From Reyranella sp. (GTDB lineage: Bacteria; Pseudomonadota; Alphaproteobacteria; Reyranellales; Reyranellaceae), in contig JAUXRT010000759.1 of the NCBI GenBank assembly GCA_030681635.1, forward strand, positions 1-19,065: 19,065 bases of DNA. The letters are read 5' to 3'. Both the position numbers and the translations under genes were made by a program. Under the pieces are notes generated by a model, which was not told the DNA's origin, ran no database searches, and saw only the letters and a list, made by a program, of their open reading frames with translations. Shown piece after piece: positions 7,311 through 13,370 of this stretch (the stretch's first letter is position 1; every line of letters starts with the position of its first letter).

Positions 7311-8849
7311 TCAGATCTTGGCCGCCCGGCCCTCCCAATAGCGGTCGCGCAGTAGGCGCTTATAGAGCTTGCCGGTGGGGTGGCGCGGCAACTCGGCCTC
7401 GAAATCCACGCTGCGCGGACACTTGATGGCCGAGAGGTGTTGCTTGCAGTAGGCGATCAGCTCCTCGGCCAGGGCGGGGCCCGCGTCGGCCATGCTGCGG
7501 GGCTGCACGACGGCCTTCACTTCCTCGCCGAAATCGTCGTTGGGGACGCCGAACACGGCGCAGTCCATGACCTTGGGATGGTTGATCAGCAGGTTCTCGC
7601 ATTCCTGCGGGTAGATGTTGACGCCGCCGGCGATGATCATGAACGCCTTGCGGTCCGTCAGATGCAGGAAGCCGTCGGCATCGACGTAGCCCACGTCGCC
7701 CAAGGTGGTCCAACCCTTGGGATGCCGAGACTCGGCCGTCTTCTTCGGGTCGTTGTGATATTCGAACGGCCGCCCCTCGGCGAAGTAGACGGTGCCCGGC
7801 TCGCCGGTCGCCAGTTCGTTGCCCTCGTCGTCGCAGATCTTGAGCTTGCCGATCATTGCCTTGCCGACCGTGCCCTTGTGCGCCATCCATTCCTGGGCGT
7901 TGCACATGGTGAGGCCGTTGCCTTCGGTGCCGCCGTAATATTCCCAGATGATCGGGCCCCACCACCTGATCATGGCTTCCTTGGTCGGGATCGGACAGGG
8001 CGCGGCGGCGTGGATCGCCGTCCTGAGCGAGGACACGTCGTACTTCGCACGCACCTCCTCGGGCAGTTTGAGGAAGCGCACGAACATGGTCGGCACGACC
8101 TGGGTGTGGCTGGCCTTGTGCCTGGGGATCAGCTTCAGGAATTCCTCGGCGTCGAAGTTCTCCATGATCACCGAGGTGCCGCCCAACCGCATGACGCTCA
8201 TGTTGAAGCGCAAGGGAGCCGCATGATAGAGCGGCGCCGGCGACAGATAGATCGTGTCCTGGTCGATGCCGTAGAGCTTGCGGCTGATGGCAAGCAGCGG
8301 GTTGTCGTAGTCGATCGCCTGTGGCTCCAGGACCGGCATCACGCCCTTGGGTCGGCCGGTCGTGCCCGACGAATAGAGCATGTCATGTCCCGCCGTCTGG
8401 TCGGCGATCGGCGTCGCCGGGAACCGGGAGACCGTGTCTTCCCACGACTGATAGCCGGCGATGATACCGTCGACCATGTAGCGGTTCCGGACTCCCGGCA
8501 TGAGGGGACCGAGTTCCGCCGCCTTGTCGGCCAGGTATTTCGAGGTGACGAACAGTTTGGCGCCGCAGTCGGTGACGATGTAGTCGACCTCGGCCGCCGT
8601 CAGCCGCGAGCTGATCGCGGTATAGACCAGGCCCGAGCGCTGGGCGCCCCAGCAGATCTCGAAGAAGCGGGCATTATTCTCCAGGAAAAGGGCAATATGG
8701 TCGCCGGCCTTGAGGCCCAGTGAGCGGAACAATTGCGCGATGCGGTTGGATTGTTCGTCGAGCTGCCGATAGGTCACCGTCTCGCCGCTGCCGGCCATGA
8801 CATAGGCCGGTTTGCCCGGGTTCTTCTGGGCGTGGATGTAGGGATGCAC
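7311..8849 (-). CDS. AMP-forming acyl-CoA synthetase (fatty-acid/aryl-CoA ligase type)
   Basis: The product is 512 aa of the ANL adenylate-forming superfamily; it activates a carboxylic acid with ATP and transfers it to CoA. Visible core motifs are the P-loop YSSGTTGRPKGVM (about 159-171), YYGGTEG (304-310), the hinge region TLGDVGYVDADGFLHLTDR (about 382-400), and PTGKLYKR with the catalytic Lys near 494. The start chosen is GTG at 8849: AGGAGG lies 9 nt upstream and the product then begins (V)HPYIHAQKNPGKPAY, as family members do. The frame is open to an ATG at 8933, but the added 28 residues are basic and low-complexity. Substrate chain type cannot be told from the sequence. It precedes the NTF2-like, quinone reductase and tldD genes on the same strand. 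Confidence 0.92.
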   Translation of the reverse strand: MHPYIHAQKNPGKPAYVMAGSGETVTYRQLDEQSNRIAQLFRSLGLKAGDHIALFLENNARFFEICWGAQRSGLVYTAISSRLTAAEVDYIVTDCGAKLFVTSKYLADKAAELGPLMPGVRNRYMVDGIIAGYQSWEDTVSRFPATPIADQTAGHDMLYSSGTTGRPKGVMPVLEPQAIDYDNPLLAISRKLYGIDQDTIYLSPAPLYHAAPLRFNMSVMRLGGTSVIMENFDAEEFLKLIPRHKASHTQVVPTMFVRFLKLPEEVRAKYDVSSLRTAIHAAAPCPIPTKEAMIRWWGPIIWEYYGGTEGNGLTMCNAQEWMAHKGTVGKAMIGKLKICDDEGNELATGEPGTVYFAEGRPFEYHNDPKKTAESRHPKGWTTLGDVGYVDADGFLHLTDRKAFMIIAGGVNIYPQECENLLINHPKVMDCAVFGVPNDDFGEEVKAVVQPRSMADAGPALAEELIAYCKQHLSAIKCPRSVDFEAELPRHPTGKLYKRLLRDRYWEGRAAKI

Positions 8850-8858
8850 TCGCGACTT

Positions 8859-8864
8859 CCTCCT
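8859..8864 (-). promoter_or_regulatory. Strong Shine-Dalgarno site deciding the GTG start of the acyl-CoA ligase
   Basis: A perfect AGGAGG on the minus strand lies 9 nt before the GTG at 8849. The alternative ATG start at 8933 would place this site inside the coding region. Confidence 0.75.
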
Positions 8865-8892
8865 GGCGGCGTTTCCTGGGCGGCGTTTCTTG
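8865..8892. repeat. Short tandem repeat, two copies of a 14-bp unit
   Basis: GGCGGCGTTTCCTG (8865-8878) is followed at once by GGCGGCGTTTCTTG (8879-8892), 13 of 14 identical, and then a partial third unit. It lies in the leader of the acyl-CoA ligase gene between its Shine-Dalgarno site and tRNA-Leu. It is probably slippage; no function is evident. Confidence 0.6.
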
Positions 8893-8983
8893 GGTGGCGG
8901 CGCCATAAAACCGGACCAGGAAGGGCCCGGCAAGCGTTGACCTGGTTCCGCCCATCGGCTTTATTCGCGCCGCACGACAGCGT

Positions 8984-9068
8984 GCCCCCGTGGCGGAATT
9001 GGTAGACGCGCCTGACTCAAAATCAGGTTCCCCAGGGAGTGTTGGTTCGAGTCCGACCGGGGGCACCA
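8984..9068 (+). tRNA. tRNA-Leu (anticodon CAA)
   Basis: This is a complete class II cloverleaf of 85 nt with encoded CCA. The acceptor GCCCCCG (8984-8990) pairs with CGGGGGC (9058-9064), followed by discriminator A and CCA. The D-arm contains AATTGGTAGACGC. The anticodon stem CCTGA/TCAGG closes the loop CTCAAAA with anticodon CAA at 9018-9020, reading UUG. A long variable arm typical of leucine tRNAs follows, then the T-arm GTTGG-TTCGAGT-CCGAC. The 3' end is the usual target of tyrosine recombinases, and a recombinase remnant lies 80 bp downstream. I found no second copy of the tRNA 3' end inside the window that would mark the far attachment site. Confidence 0.96.
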
Positions 9069-9145
9069 TCGTGCAGGAATGCAAGCGCGCCAACGTTTTA
9101 TGTGCGCCGGTGGTTTTCCGCCGTTGGAACAAGCCAGGCACAAAA

Positions 9146-9182
9146 GTCTAACGTCTCGGTCTAACGTCTGCAGACGTTAGAC
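9146..9182. repeat. 24-bp perfect palindrome plus an extra direct copy of its half-site
   Basis: The 11-mer GTCTAACGTCT occurs at 9146-9156 and again 13 bp later at 9159-9169. The second copy continues into its exact reverse complement AGACGTTAGAC at 9172-9182, so 9159-9182 is a perfect 24-bp palindrome centred on CTG|CAG. It lies in the last codons of the recombinase remnant, about 80-115 bp from the tRNA-Leu end. The arrangement of two direct and one inverted copy suits a DNA-binding protein, for example arm-type or excisionase sites of an integrative element. There is no T-run to make it a normal terminator. Confidence 0.85.
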
Positions 9183-9393
9183 TCTTCGTCGAAATGCCCT
9201 CGTGCGCGAGACGCCTGGCGAGCGCAGCGCCAGCCTGATCCACGGTCAATTTTGTGTAGCGATCGAGCACCTCGTTGATGCTGGCGATGGTGTGGCCGGT
9301 GATGGCTCGGATCCCCAACGTGCGGGGCGGGGCGAAGGAGTTGTCTGAGTGGAGACCATTTCCCCAGATATCCCGAATCGACCGGCCAAGCAC
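9148..9393 (-). pseudogene. Tyrosine recombinase (phage-type integrase), C-terminal remnant
   Basis: An 81-residue frame contains GIRAITGHTIASINEVLDRYT at about residues 27-47. This matches the end of the tyrosine-recombinase catalytic domain: the ITGH segment carries the late active-site His, and the Tyr of DRYT (about 46) is the nucleophile. A helical tail, VDQAGAALARRLAHEG, follows. The upstream conserved Arg and HxxR box are missing, and the first 24 residues do not look like integrase, so about four fifths of the gene is gone. The recognisable part covers roughly 9195-9321. It points toward tRNA-Leu, consistent with an element once integrated there. It cannot be catalytically active as it stands. 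Confidence 0.7.
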
Positions 9394-9415
9394 GTGCGCC
9401 GACGGCGCCTAGCGC

Positions 9416-9754
9416 TTAGTGATAGCCAAGGTTGACCAGGACCCTAAGGGTGGGTTCCATCGTGTCCGCCAGCGGCGTGCCGGGTGGTGGGGGACTTCCG
9501 CGAAACATATCGAGGAGCGGGAGGCTGTTGCCGCCCACGACGCCCTCGAGCTGCGCATCGGTCAGCGACCCCTGATTGCCGGAACCGAGTGCGGCAGCGA
9601 CTTCGGTGTCGTCGATCCTGTAGCCTTTGGCATTCAGCACCGCCGCGACGTCAGCCGTCGTAGCGGCAGTCCTGATATCCTTCAGGAACGCGGTGCGCCT
9701 TTCCGCCGTCGCATGATCGGCAAGGAATCGCGTCAATTCAGCGGATTGTGCCAT
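9416..9754 (-). CDS. Nif11-type RiPP precursor peptide 1
   Basis: The product is 112 aa. Residues 1-75 look like a Nif11-family leader: a helical start (MAQSAELTRFLADHATAERR), an Ala-rich helix, a GYRIDDTEV segment equivalent to the family's GY.FT.DE, and the terminal LTDAQLEGVVGG with a double-glycine protease site at 74-75. The 37-residue core after GG begins NSLPLLDMF, has a GSPPPPGTP stretch and ends VLVNLGYH. It contains Ser/Thr but no Cys. The start at 9754 has GGGAGAA 6 nt upstream. In the family such leaders direct modification enzymes and are removed by a C39-type peptidase/ABC exporter. No such enzyme is intact here, so whether the peptide is processed is unknown. Confidence 0.75.
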   Translation of the reverse strand: MAQSAELTRFLADHATAERRTAFLKDIRTAATTADVAAVLNAKGYRIDDTEVAAALGSGNQGSLTDAQLEGVVGGNSLPLLDMFRGSPPPPGTPLADTMEPTLRVLVNLGYH

Positions 9755-9821
9755 CGATAATTCTCCCATGAATGTCGGCCTGGCGATCCGCGGTGTCGGG
9801 GCCATATCGAGGATCGTGCGC

Positions 9822-10139
9822 CTAGAACTTCCAAGGTGGAGGTATGAAAGGATTCCACCCGCCGGGTCGGACGACTCCATCTGCTGGACCAAGACCAGCG
9901 TTAGCGGGGTAAGGGTAATCTATCATCCGGTCATCTCCCCCCGTGACACTATGGAGTTCGGAATCTCTAAGTTGCTTCGTCTTGGCGTACTCCTTCACCT
10001 CGTCGGCGGTAAAGACGTAACCCTTGCTCGCGGCAAAAGCGACTACCGGCGTCACAGCCTGAGCCTTGCTAGCCTCGGCACGCAGGGCTTCGCTGGACTT
10101 CAGGTCGGCAGCAAAGCGCTCGATCTCGGCGATGCTCAT
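9822..10139 (-). CDS. Nif11-type RiPP precursor peptide 2
   Basis: The product is 105 aa. The leader (1-68) is the clearest of the three: MSIAEIERFAADLKSSEALR, an Ala-rich helix, SKGYVFTADEVKEYAKT and LRDSELHSVTGG with the GG site at 67-68. The 37-residue core starts DDRMIDYPYPANAG and ends GGWNPFIPPPWKF. It is rich in Pro, Gly and aromatic residues, with no Cys. AAAGGAA lies 7 nt before the ATG at 10139. The leader is a close paralogue of peptide 3 (ERFAADLKSSEAL versus EHFTADLQSSESL) while the cores share nothing, the usual pattern of RiPP precursor families. It lies 67 bp upstream of peptide 1 and 70 bp downstream of peptide 3, all on the minus strand. Confidence 0.8.
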   Translation of the reverse strand: MSIAEIERFAADLKSSEALRAEASKAQAVTPVVAFAASKGYVFTADEVKEYAKTKQLRDSELHSVTGGDDRMIDYPYPANAGLGPADGVVRPGGWNPFIPPPWKF

Positions 10140-10209
10140 GGCGGCGTTCCTTTGTGACAATGCATAGTGCATGGGTCCAGGAGACAGTCCCAGCGTTGAA
10201 CCACCGGCC

Positions 10210-10584
10210 TCATCCTCCAATTTTCGCCTTCTTCGCAGCCTCGAAATACTCGGCAACCACGCTCGCTTGAGCGGCAGTATGCGCGGCCTGGCTGGACGAC
10301 GTATTCATCCCTCCCGCATACGGATTGCTGCCCGCCGCGACGGCGTCGAGTTCGACATCGCTGAGTTCCTTGCCGGCGGCTTTGGCCGTAACCTGGGCTG
10401 TCGTCCTGGCGTGCTCCCTCATCTCATCGGCGGTGAAGGCGTAGCTCTTGCTCACGGCAAAGGCGACGGCACGGGCCATCGGACTGGCCTGTGACCCGTC
10501 GGCCTCAGCCTTCCCGGCCTCGGCTCCCAGCGACTCGCTGGACTGCAGGTCAGCGGTGAAATGTTCGCATTCGGACAAGCTCAT
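10210..10584 (-). CDS. Nif11-type RiPP precursor peptide 3
   Basis: The product is 124 aa and the first gene of the trio in transcription order. The leader begins MSLSECEHFTADLQSSESLG, has SKSYAFTADEMREHART, and ends GKELSDVELDAVAAG at about 71-85. The usual double glycine is Ala-Gly here, and the leader is longer than in its paralogues owing to extra Ala/Ser-rich residues near 27-38 and 62-71. The 39-residue tail starts SNPYAGGMNTSSSQAAH and ends AAKKAKIGG; it is Ala/Ser-rich, helical-looking and without Cys. AAAGG lies 8 nt before the ATG. The altered cleavage site and Ala-rich tail could mean a decaying precursor or one handled differently. Confidence 0.72.
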   Translation of the reverse strand: MSLSECEHFTADLQSSESLGAEAGKAEADGSQASPMARAVAFAVSKSYAFTADEMREHARTTAQVTAKAAGKELSDVELDAVAAGSNPYAGGMNTSSSQAAHTAAQASVVAEYFEAAKKAKIGG

Positions 10585-10705
10585 GGACGTGACCTTTCGA
10601 GAACCCGACTAAACGCGCGCCTCACCAACGCAGGCGCCGAGCCTCACGAACCGAAGCCGGATTGGCCTGGCAGCCCTCCACAACTGTCTTCCGGAGGCGA
10701 CCACG

Positions 10706-10890
10706 CTAGCCGCATTGTGCCGCACGAGGAAGCCGACTCGCCAATTCTTTCGCCGACACCCGCCAACGCGGCTGCAGCAATTGCCGTTCGACGAGCCGCC
10801 GGAACGCGCCGTCACGCGCGATCAGCTCGTCATATGTGCCGCTCTCCACGATGCGGCCGGCGTCGAGGACGAGGATGGCCTCGACCATGA
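10706..10890 (-). pseudogene. ABC exporter ATPase, C-terminal remnant
   Basis: The last part of this minus-strand frame reads AILVLDAGRIVESGTYDELI followed by ARDGAFRRLVERQL. This is the conserved end of fused membrane/ATPase exporters (after the H-loop, just before the C-terminus). About 60 residues survive. The Walker A, signature and Walker B motifs, the membrane domain and any C39 peptidase domain are missing. It ends 121 bp upstream of the first Nif11 gene on the same strand, the position expected for the dedicated peptidase/exporter of a Nif11 system. That role is inferred from position only. The break is near 10890, where phosphatase-like sequence begins on the other strand. Confidence 0.65.
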
Positions 10891-10892
10891 CG

Positions 10893-11404
10893 CGCTCGTC
10901 TCGCCCGACTCGGTGCAGTTCTATGCCGTGGACAAGGACGGCAAGGGGCTCGGCGAGCCCCTGCGCGGCAAGGTCGTCGAGGCCGCCCTGGCGGCATTCA
11001 GGCGCCGGCCGGAAATCGAGCAGGCCTTCGCCCTGTCCGAATTGGTCGGCCATAAGGTCACGGCGAGCGCCGTTTCAGACTACTCGCTGAAGGACAGGTT
11101 CGCGCAAAGCGCGATGGCAGGTCGCACGGGCGACATCGTCGTCGCCTACAAGTCCGGCATCTCGGTGGCGCCCATCCGGCCGACGCGATTTATCATGGGG
11201 CATGCCGGCCCTTACCATCATGACACCGCCGTACCGATCATCTTCTGGTGGCGAGGCGCAAAGCCGCAGACGCGCGTGTTGCCTGTCGCAACGACGTCGA
11301 TCGCGCCGACCCTGGCAAATGCCATCGGAGTCAAAACTCCCGGCGACCTGGACGGTTCATGCCTCGATCTCGGCTACCCGGAAGCGCCGGCCTGTAAAAG
11401 GTAG
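10893..11404 (+). pseudogene. Alkaline-phosphatase-superfamily protein, C-terminal remnant
   Basis: About 170 residues of a plus-strand frame resemble the C-terminal third of PafA-like alkaline phosphatases. They run SVQFYAVDKDGKG, an EQAFALSEL segment, GDIVVAYKSG, then FIMGHAGPYHHDTAVPIIFW and TSIAPTLANAIGVKTP. The His of GHAGPYHHD matches the last zinc ligand of the family. The signal peptide, the Thr/Ser nucleophile and the other metal ligands are absent, and no start codon with a ribosome-binding site lies at the junction, so the gene is broken. The frame continues open to 10715, but that part is antisense to the ABC remnant. The intact gene would be a periplasmic phosphomonoesterase. Confidence 0.65.
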
Positions 11405-11617
11405 GTATATCGAGGCCAGCTTGAAACGCGCCCTCGCTTTGGTTCGAGCGCAGGAGGCGCGCTCATCCGAACACAGGATTCCAAGTTGATATGGCCTGTT
11501 GTTGCTTTAACGTCCTACCGTGATCGACGCCGCACTAACGTGGCTGAGCGCCAATAAAGACAACGTGGGCCTAGCGGTCGCACTCATTCAAGGGCTCGTT
11601 CCAGGGAGTGCGGGCAA
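11405..11617. other. Intergenic stretch between the phosphatase remnant and the monooxygenase gene
   Basis: These 213 bp hold no supportable gene or RNA. The only open frame is a 33-codon GTG-started one (11520-11621) without a ribosome-binding site, running into the 3' end of the monooxygenase gene. I see no terminator with a T-run and no attachment-site repeat. Confidence 0.5.
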
Positions 11618-13237
11618 CTAAGACAGCGCCATTTCCCGATATTCGTCAGCTGCCACGGCGTCGCAACGCGCGCGGTAGGCGGGCGCGCTGCCGCTGTAGC
11701 GTGCGACCGTGCGGACCTGCTTGCCGTCGACGTTGCGGTTGATGCCGGTCATCCACGAATCGACTTCATTGGACAGCATGCCCTCGCCCAGTGCGATGAC
11801 ATGGTCGGTCCAGGACTTCACGCCGTCGGGCCGGGCGTCGACGCGGGTCAGATTGTGCGCGCGCATGTGCCGGATCAACCCCGTCACCCACTCGACATTG
11901 TATTCGATGCTGCGCGGGATGTTGCCCAGTGCCGTGTGCGGCCCCATCAGCATCATCATGTTGGGAAAACCCTCGACCTGGACACCGAGATAGGTTTTGG
12001 GTCCGCCGGTCCATTTGTCCTTGAGCCTCAGGCCGCCCGCGCCCCTGATGTCGATGCGATCGAAGCTGCCGGTGATGGCGTCGAAACCCGTGGCGTAGAT
12101 GATGATGTCGAACGCGTATTCCCGGTCGCTGGTCTTGATGCCGTTCGGCGTGATGCGCTCGATCGGCGTCTCGTTGATGTCGACCAGTGCGACGTTGGGC
12201 TGGTTATAGACCTCGTAGTATTTCGTCTCGAGCGGCACGCGGCGGGTGCCGAAGCCGTGGTTCCGGGGGATCAGCTGCTCGGCAACCTTCTGGTCGGTCA
12301 CGCGCTCGCGAATCTTGCGCGCCACGAAGTCGCTCAGCAGGGCGTTGGCCTTCCTGTCGACCAGCACGTCGCGGAAGTTGCCTTGCCAGATGCCGAAACC
12401 TTTCTCGCCATAGAGCTTTTCGAAGAAAGCCTCGCGTTCCTCGGGCGTCACCTCGTGGGTGGCGCGCGGATCGGGCGTGTGCAGGAAACAGGCAAAGGTT
12501 TCCTGGCAACGCTTGAATATTTCCGGGTAGCCGGCCCGGATCTCGCGCATCTCCTCCTCGGAGATCTTGCCGTTGTGCAGCGGCGCGCACCAATTGGGCG
12601 TGCGCTGGAACACGGTGAGGTGGCCCGCGGTCTTGGCGACCTCCTGGATGGTCTGGACGCCGGTGGCGCCGGTGCCGATCACGGCGACGCGCTTGCCGGC
12701 GAAGTCCACGCCTTCATGCGGCCAACGTGCAGTGTGGCAGGACTGGCCCTTGAAGCTCTCGACGCCCGGGATGCGCGGCATGGTCGGCGCGGAGAGAGGG
12801 CCGATGGCGGTGATCAGGAAGCGCGAAGTGTAGCGGCTGCCGTCTTCCAGCGTGACGTCCCAACTCCGGGTCTCCTCGCCATAGTGGGCGGCACTGACGC
12901 GGGATTTGAACTGAATATCGCGACGCAGGTCGAGCTTGTCGGCGACGAAGTTGAGATAGCGCAGCGTCTCGGGCTGCGGCGCGAAATGCTCGGTCCAATG
13001 CCACTCATCCAACAGCTCCTGCGAGAAGGAATAGCCGTAGGAGTAGCTTTCGGAATCGAAGCGCGCGCCGGGATAGCGGTTCCAGTACCAGGTGCCACCG
13101 ACCCCGGTGCCGGCCTCGAGCACCCGCACCCGCATCCCGAGTTCGCGCAGGCGATGGAGCTGGTAGAGGCCCGAGATGCCCGCGCCAATGACGATGGCGT
13201 CGTAGTCGAGGGCCTGGGTCTGGCGCGAGGCGGCCAT
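11618..13237 (-). CDS. Baeyer-Villiger flavin monooxygenase
   Basis: The product is 539 aa, the usual size for class B flavoprotein Baeyer-Villiger monooxygenases, which insert oxygen next to a ketone using FAD, NADPH and O2 to make esters or lactones. Visible motifs are the FAD-binding VIGAGISGLYQLHRLRELG (GxGxxG at 18-23), GGTWYWNRYPGARFD, the family fingerprint FKGQSCHTARWP at 162-173 (FxGxxxHxxxWP), the NADPH-binding GTGATG at 188-193, and a late YATGFDAITG. The start at 13237 is chosen because AGGAG lies 9 nt upstream and gives the normal N-terminus. In-frame ATGs at 13255 and 13297 have no good site. It follows an SGNH hydrolase gene by 133 bp on the same strand, which could cleave the ester product. 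The substrate is not readable. Confidence 0.92.
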   Translation of the reverse strand: MAASRQTQALDYDAIVIGAGISGLYQLHRLRELGMRVRVLEAGTGVGGTWYWNRYPGARFDSESYSYGYSFSQELLDEWHWTEHFAPQPETLRYLNFVADKLDLRRDIQFKSRVSAAHYGEETRSWDVTLEDGSRYTSRFLITAIGPLSAPTMPRIPGVESFKGQSCHTARWPHEGVDFAGKRVAVIGTGATGVQTIQEVAKTAGHLTVFQRTPNWCAPLHNGKISEEEMREIRAGYPEIFKRCQETFACFLHTPDPRATHEVTPEEREAFFEKLYGEKGFGIWQGNFRDVLVDRKANALLSDFVARKIRERVTDQKVAEQLIPRNHGFGTRRVPLETKYYEVYNQPNVALVDINETPIERITPNGIKTSDREYAFDIIIYATGFDAITGSFDRIDIRGAGGLRLKDKWTGGPKTYLGVQVEGFPNMMMLMGPHTALGNIPRSIEYNVEWVTGLIRHMRAHNLTRVDARPDGVKSWTDHVIALGEGMLSNEVDSWMTGINRNVDGKQVRTVARYSGSAPAYRARCDAVAADEYREMALS

Positions 13238-13246
13238 TTGCTGTCG

Positions 13247-13251
13247 CTCCT
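13247..13251 (-). promoter_or_regulatory. Shine-Dalgarno site deciding the monooxygenase start
   Basis: AGGAG on the minus strand lies 9 nt before the ATG at 13237. The in-frame ATGs further upstream lack a comparable site. Confidence 0.6.
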
Positions 13252-13370
13252 GCATCCGGTGAAAAGCGGCGCTATTCGCTGCAGGCAGGTTATTCATGGT
13301 CGCTTGCGATCTGCAACGGGCTGGATCGCCGGAAAAGCGGATCGTCGCGCCGAGCGAAACCGTCGGCGGT

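Larger units (their letters stand above)
9069..11617. mobile_element. Probable decayed genomic-island segment next to tRNA-Leu
   Basis: Between the 3' end of tRNA-Leu and the monooxygenase gene lie only a tyrosine-recombinase C-terminal stub, three Nif11-type peptide genes, an ABC-exporter stub and a phosphatase stub. Truncated genes next to a recombinase remnant at a tRNA 3' end are the usual look of an integrated element that has lost most of its cargo. The right boundary is uncertain: no repeat of the tRNA end was seen. The segment is bounded here by the last intact host-like gene, so its extent is an inference. Confidence 0.45.

Noticed and set aside
9396..9408. Hairpin GCGCC-GAC-GGCGC after precursor peptide 1
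   Set aside because: The stem is only 5 bp and no T-run follows; it is too weak to call a terminator in GC-rich DNA.
10160..10172. Small dyad ATGCA-TAG-TGCAT between precursor genes 3 and 2
   Set aside because: The arms are only 5 bp and such dyads are frequent by chance; no second copy was seen before the other precursor genes.
10715..10892. N-terminal extension of the phosphatase-like frame
   Set aside because: It is antisense to the ABC exporter remnant; homology to phosphatases begins only after about 10893.
8984..11617. Search for a CRISPR array or transposon terminal repeats
   Set aside because: No regularly spaced repeats and no transposase-like frame or matching terminal inverted repeats were visible in this accessory segment.
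11520..11621. 33-codon GTG-started frame (begins VIDAALTWLSANKDN)
   Set aside because: It has no ribosome-binding site, overlaps the monooxygenase stop and has no recognisable relative. It may be a fragment of a membrane protein, but this cannot be supported.
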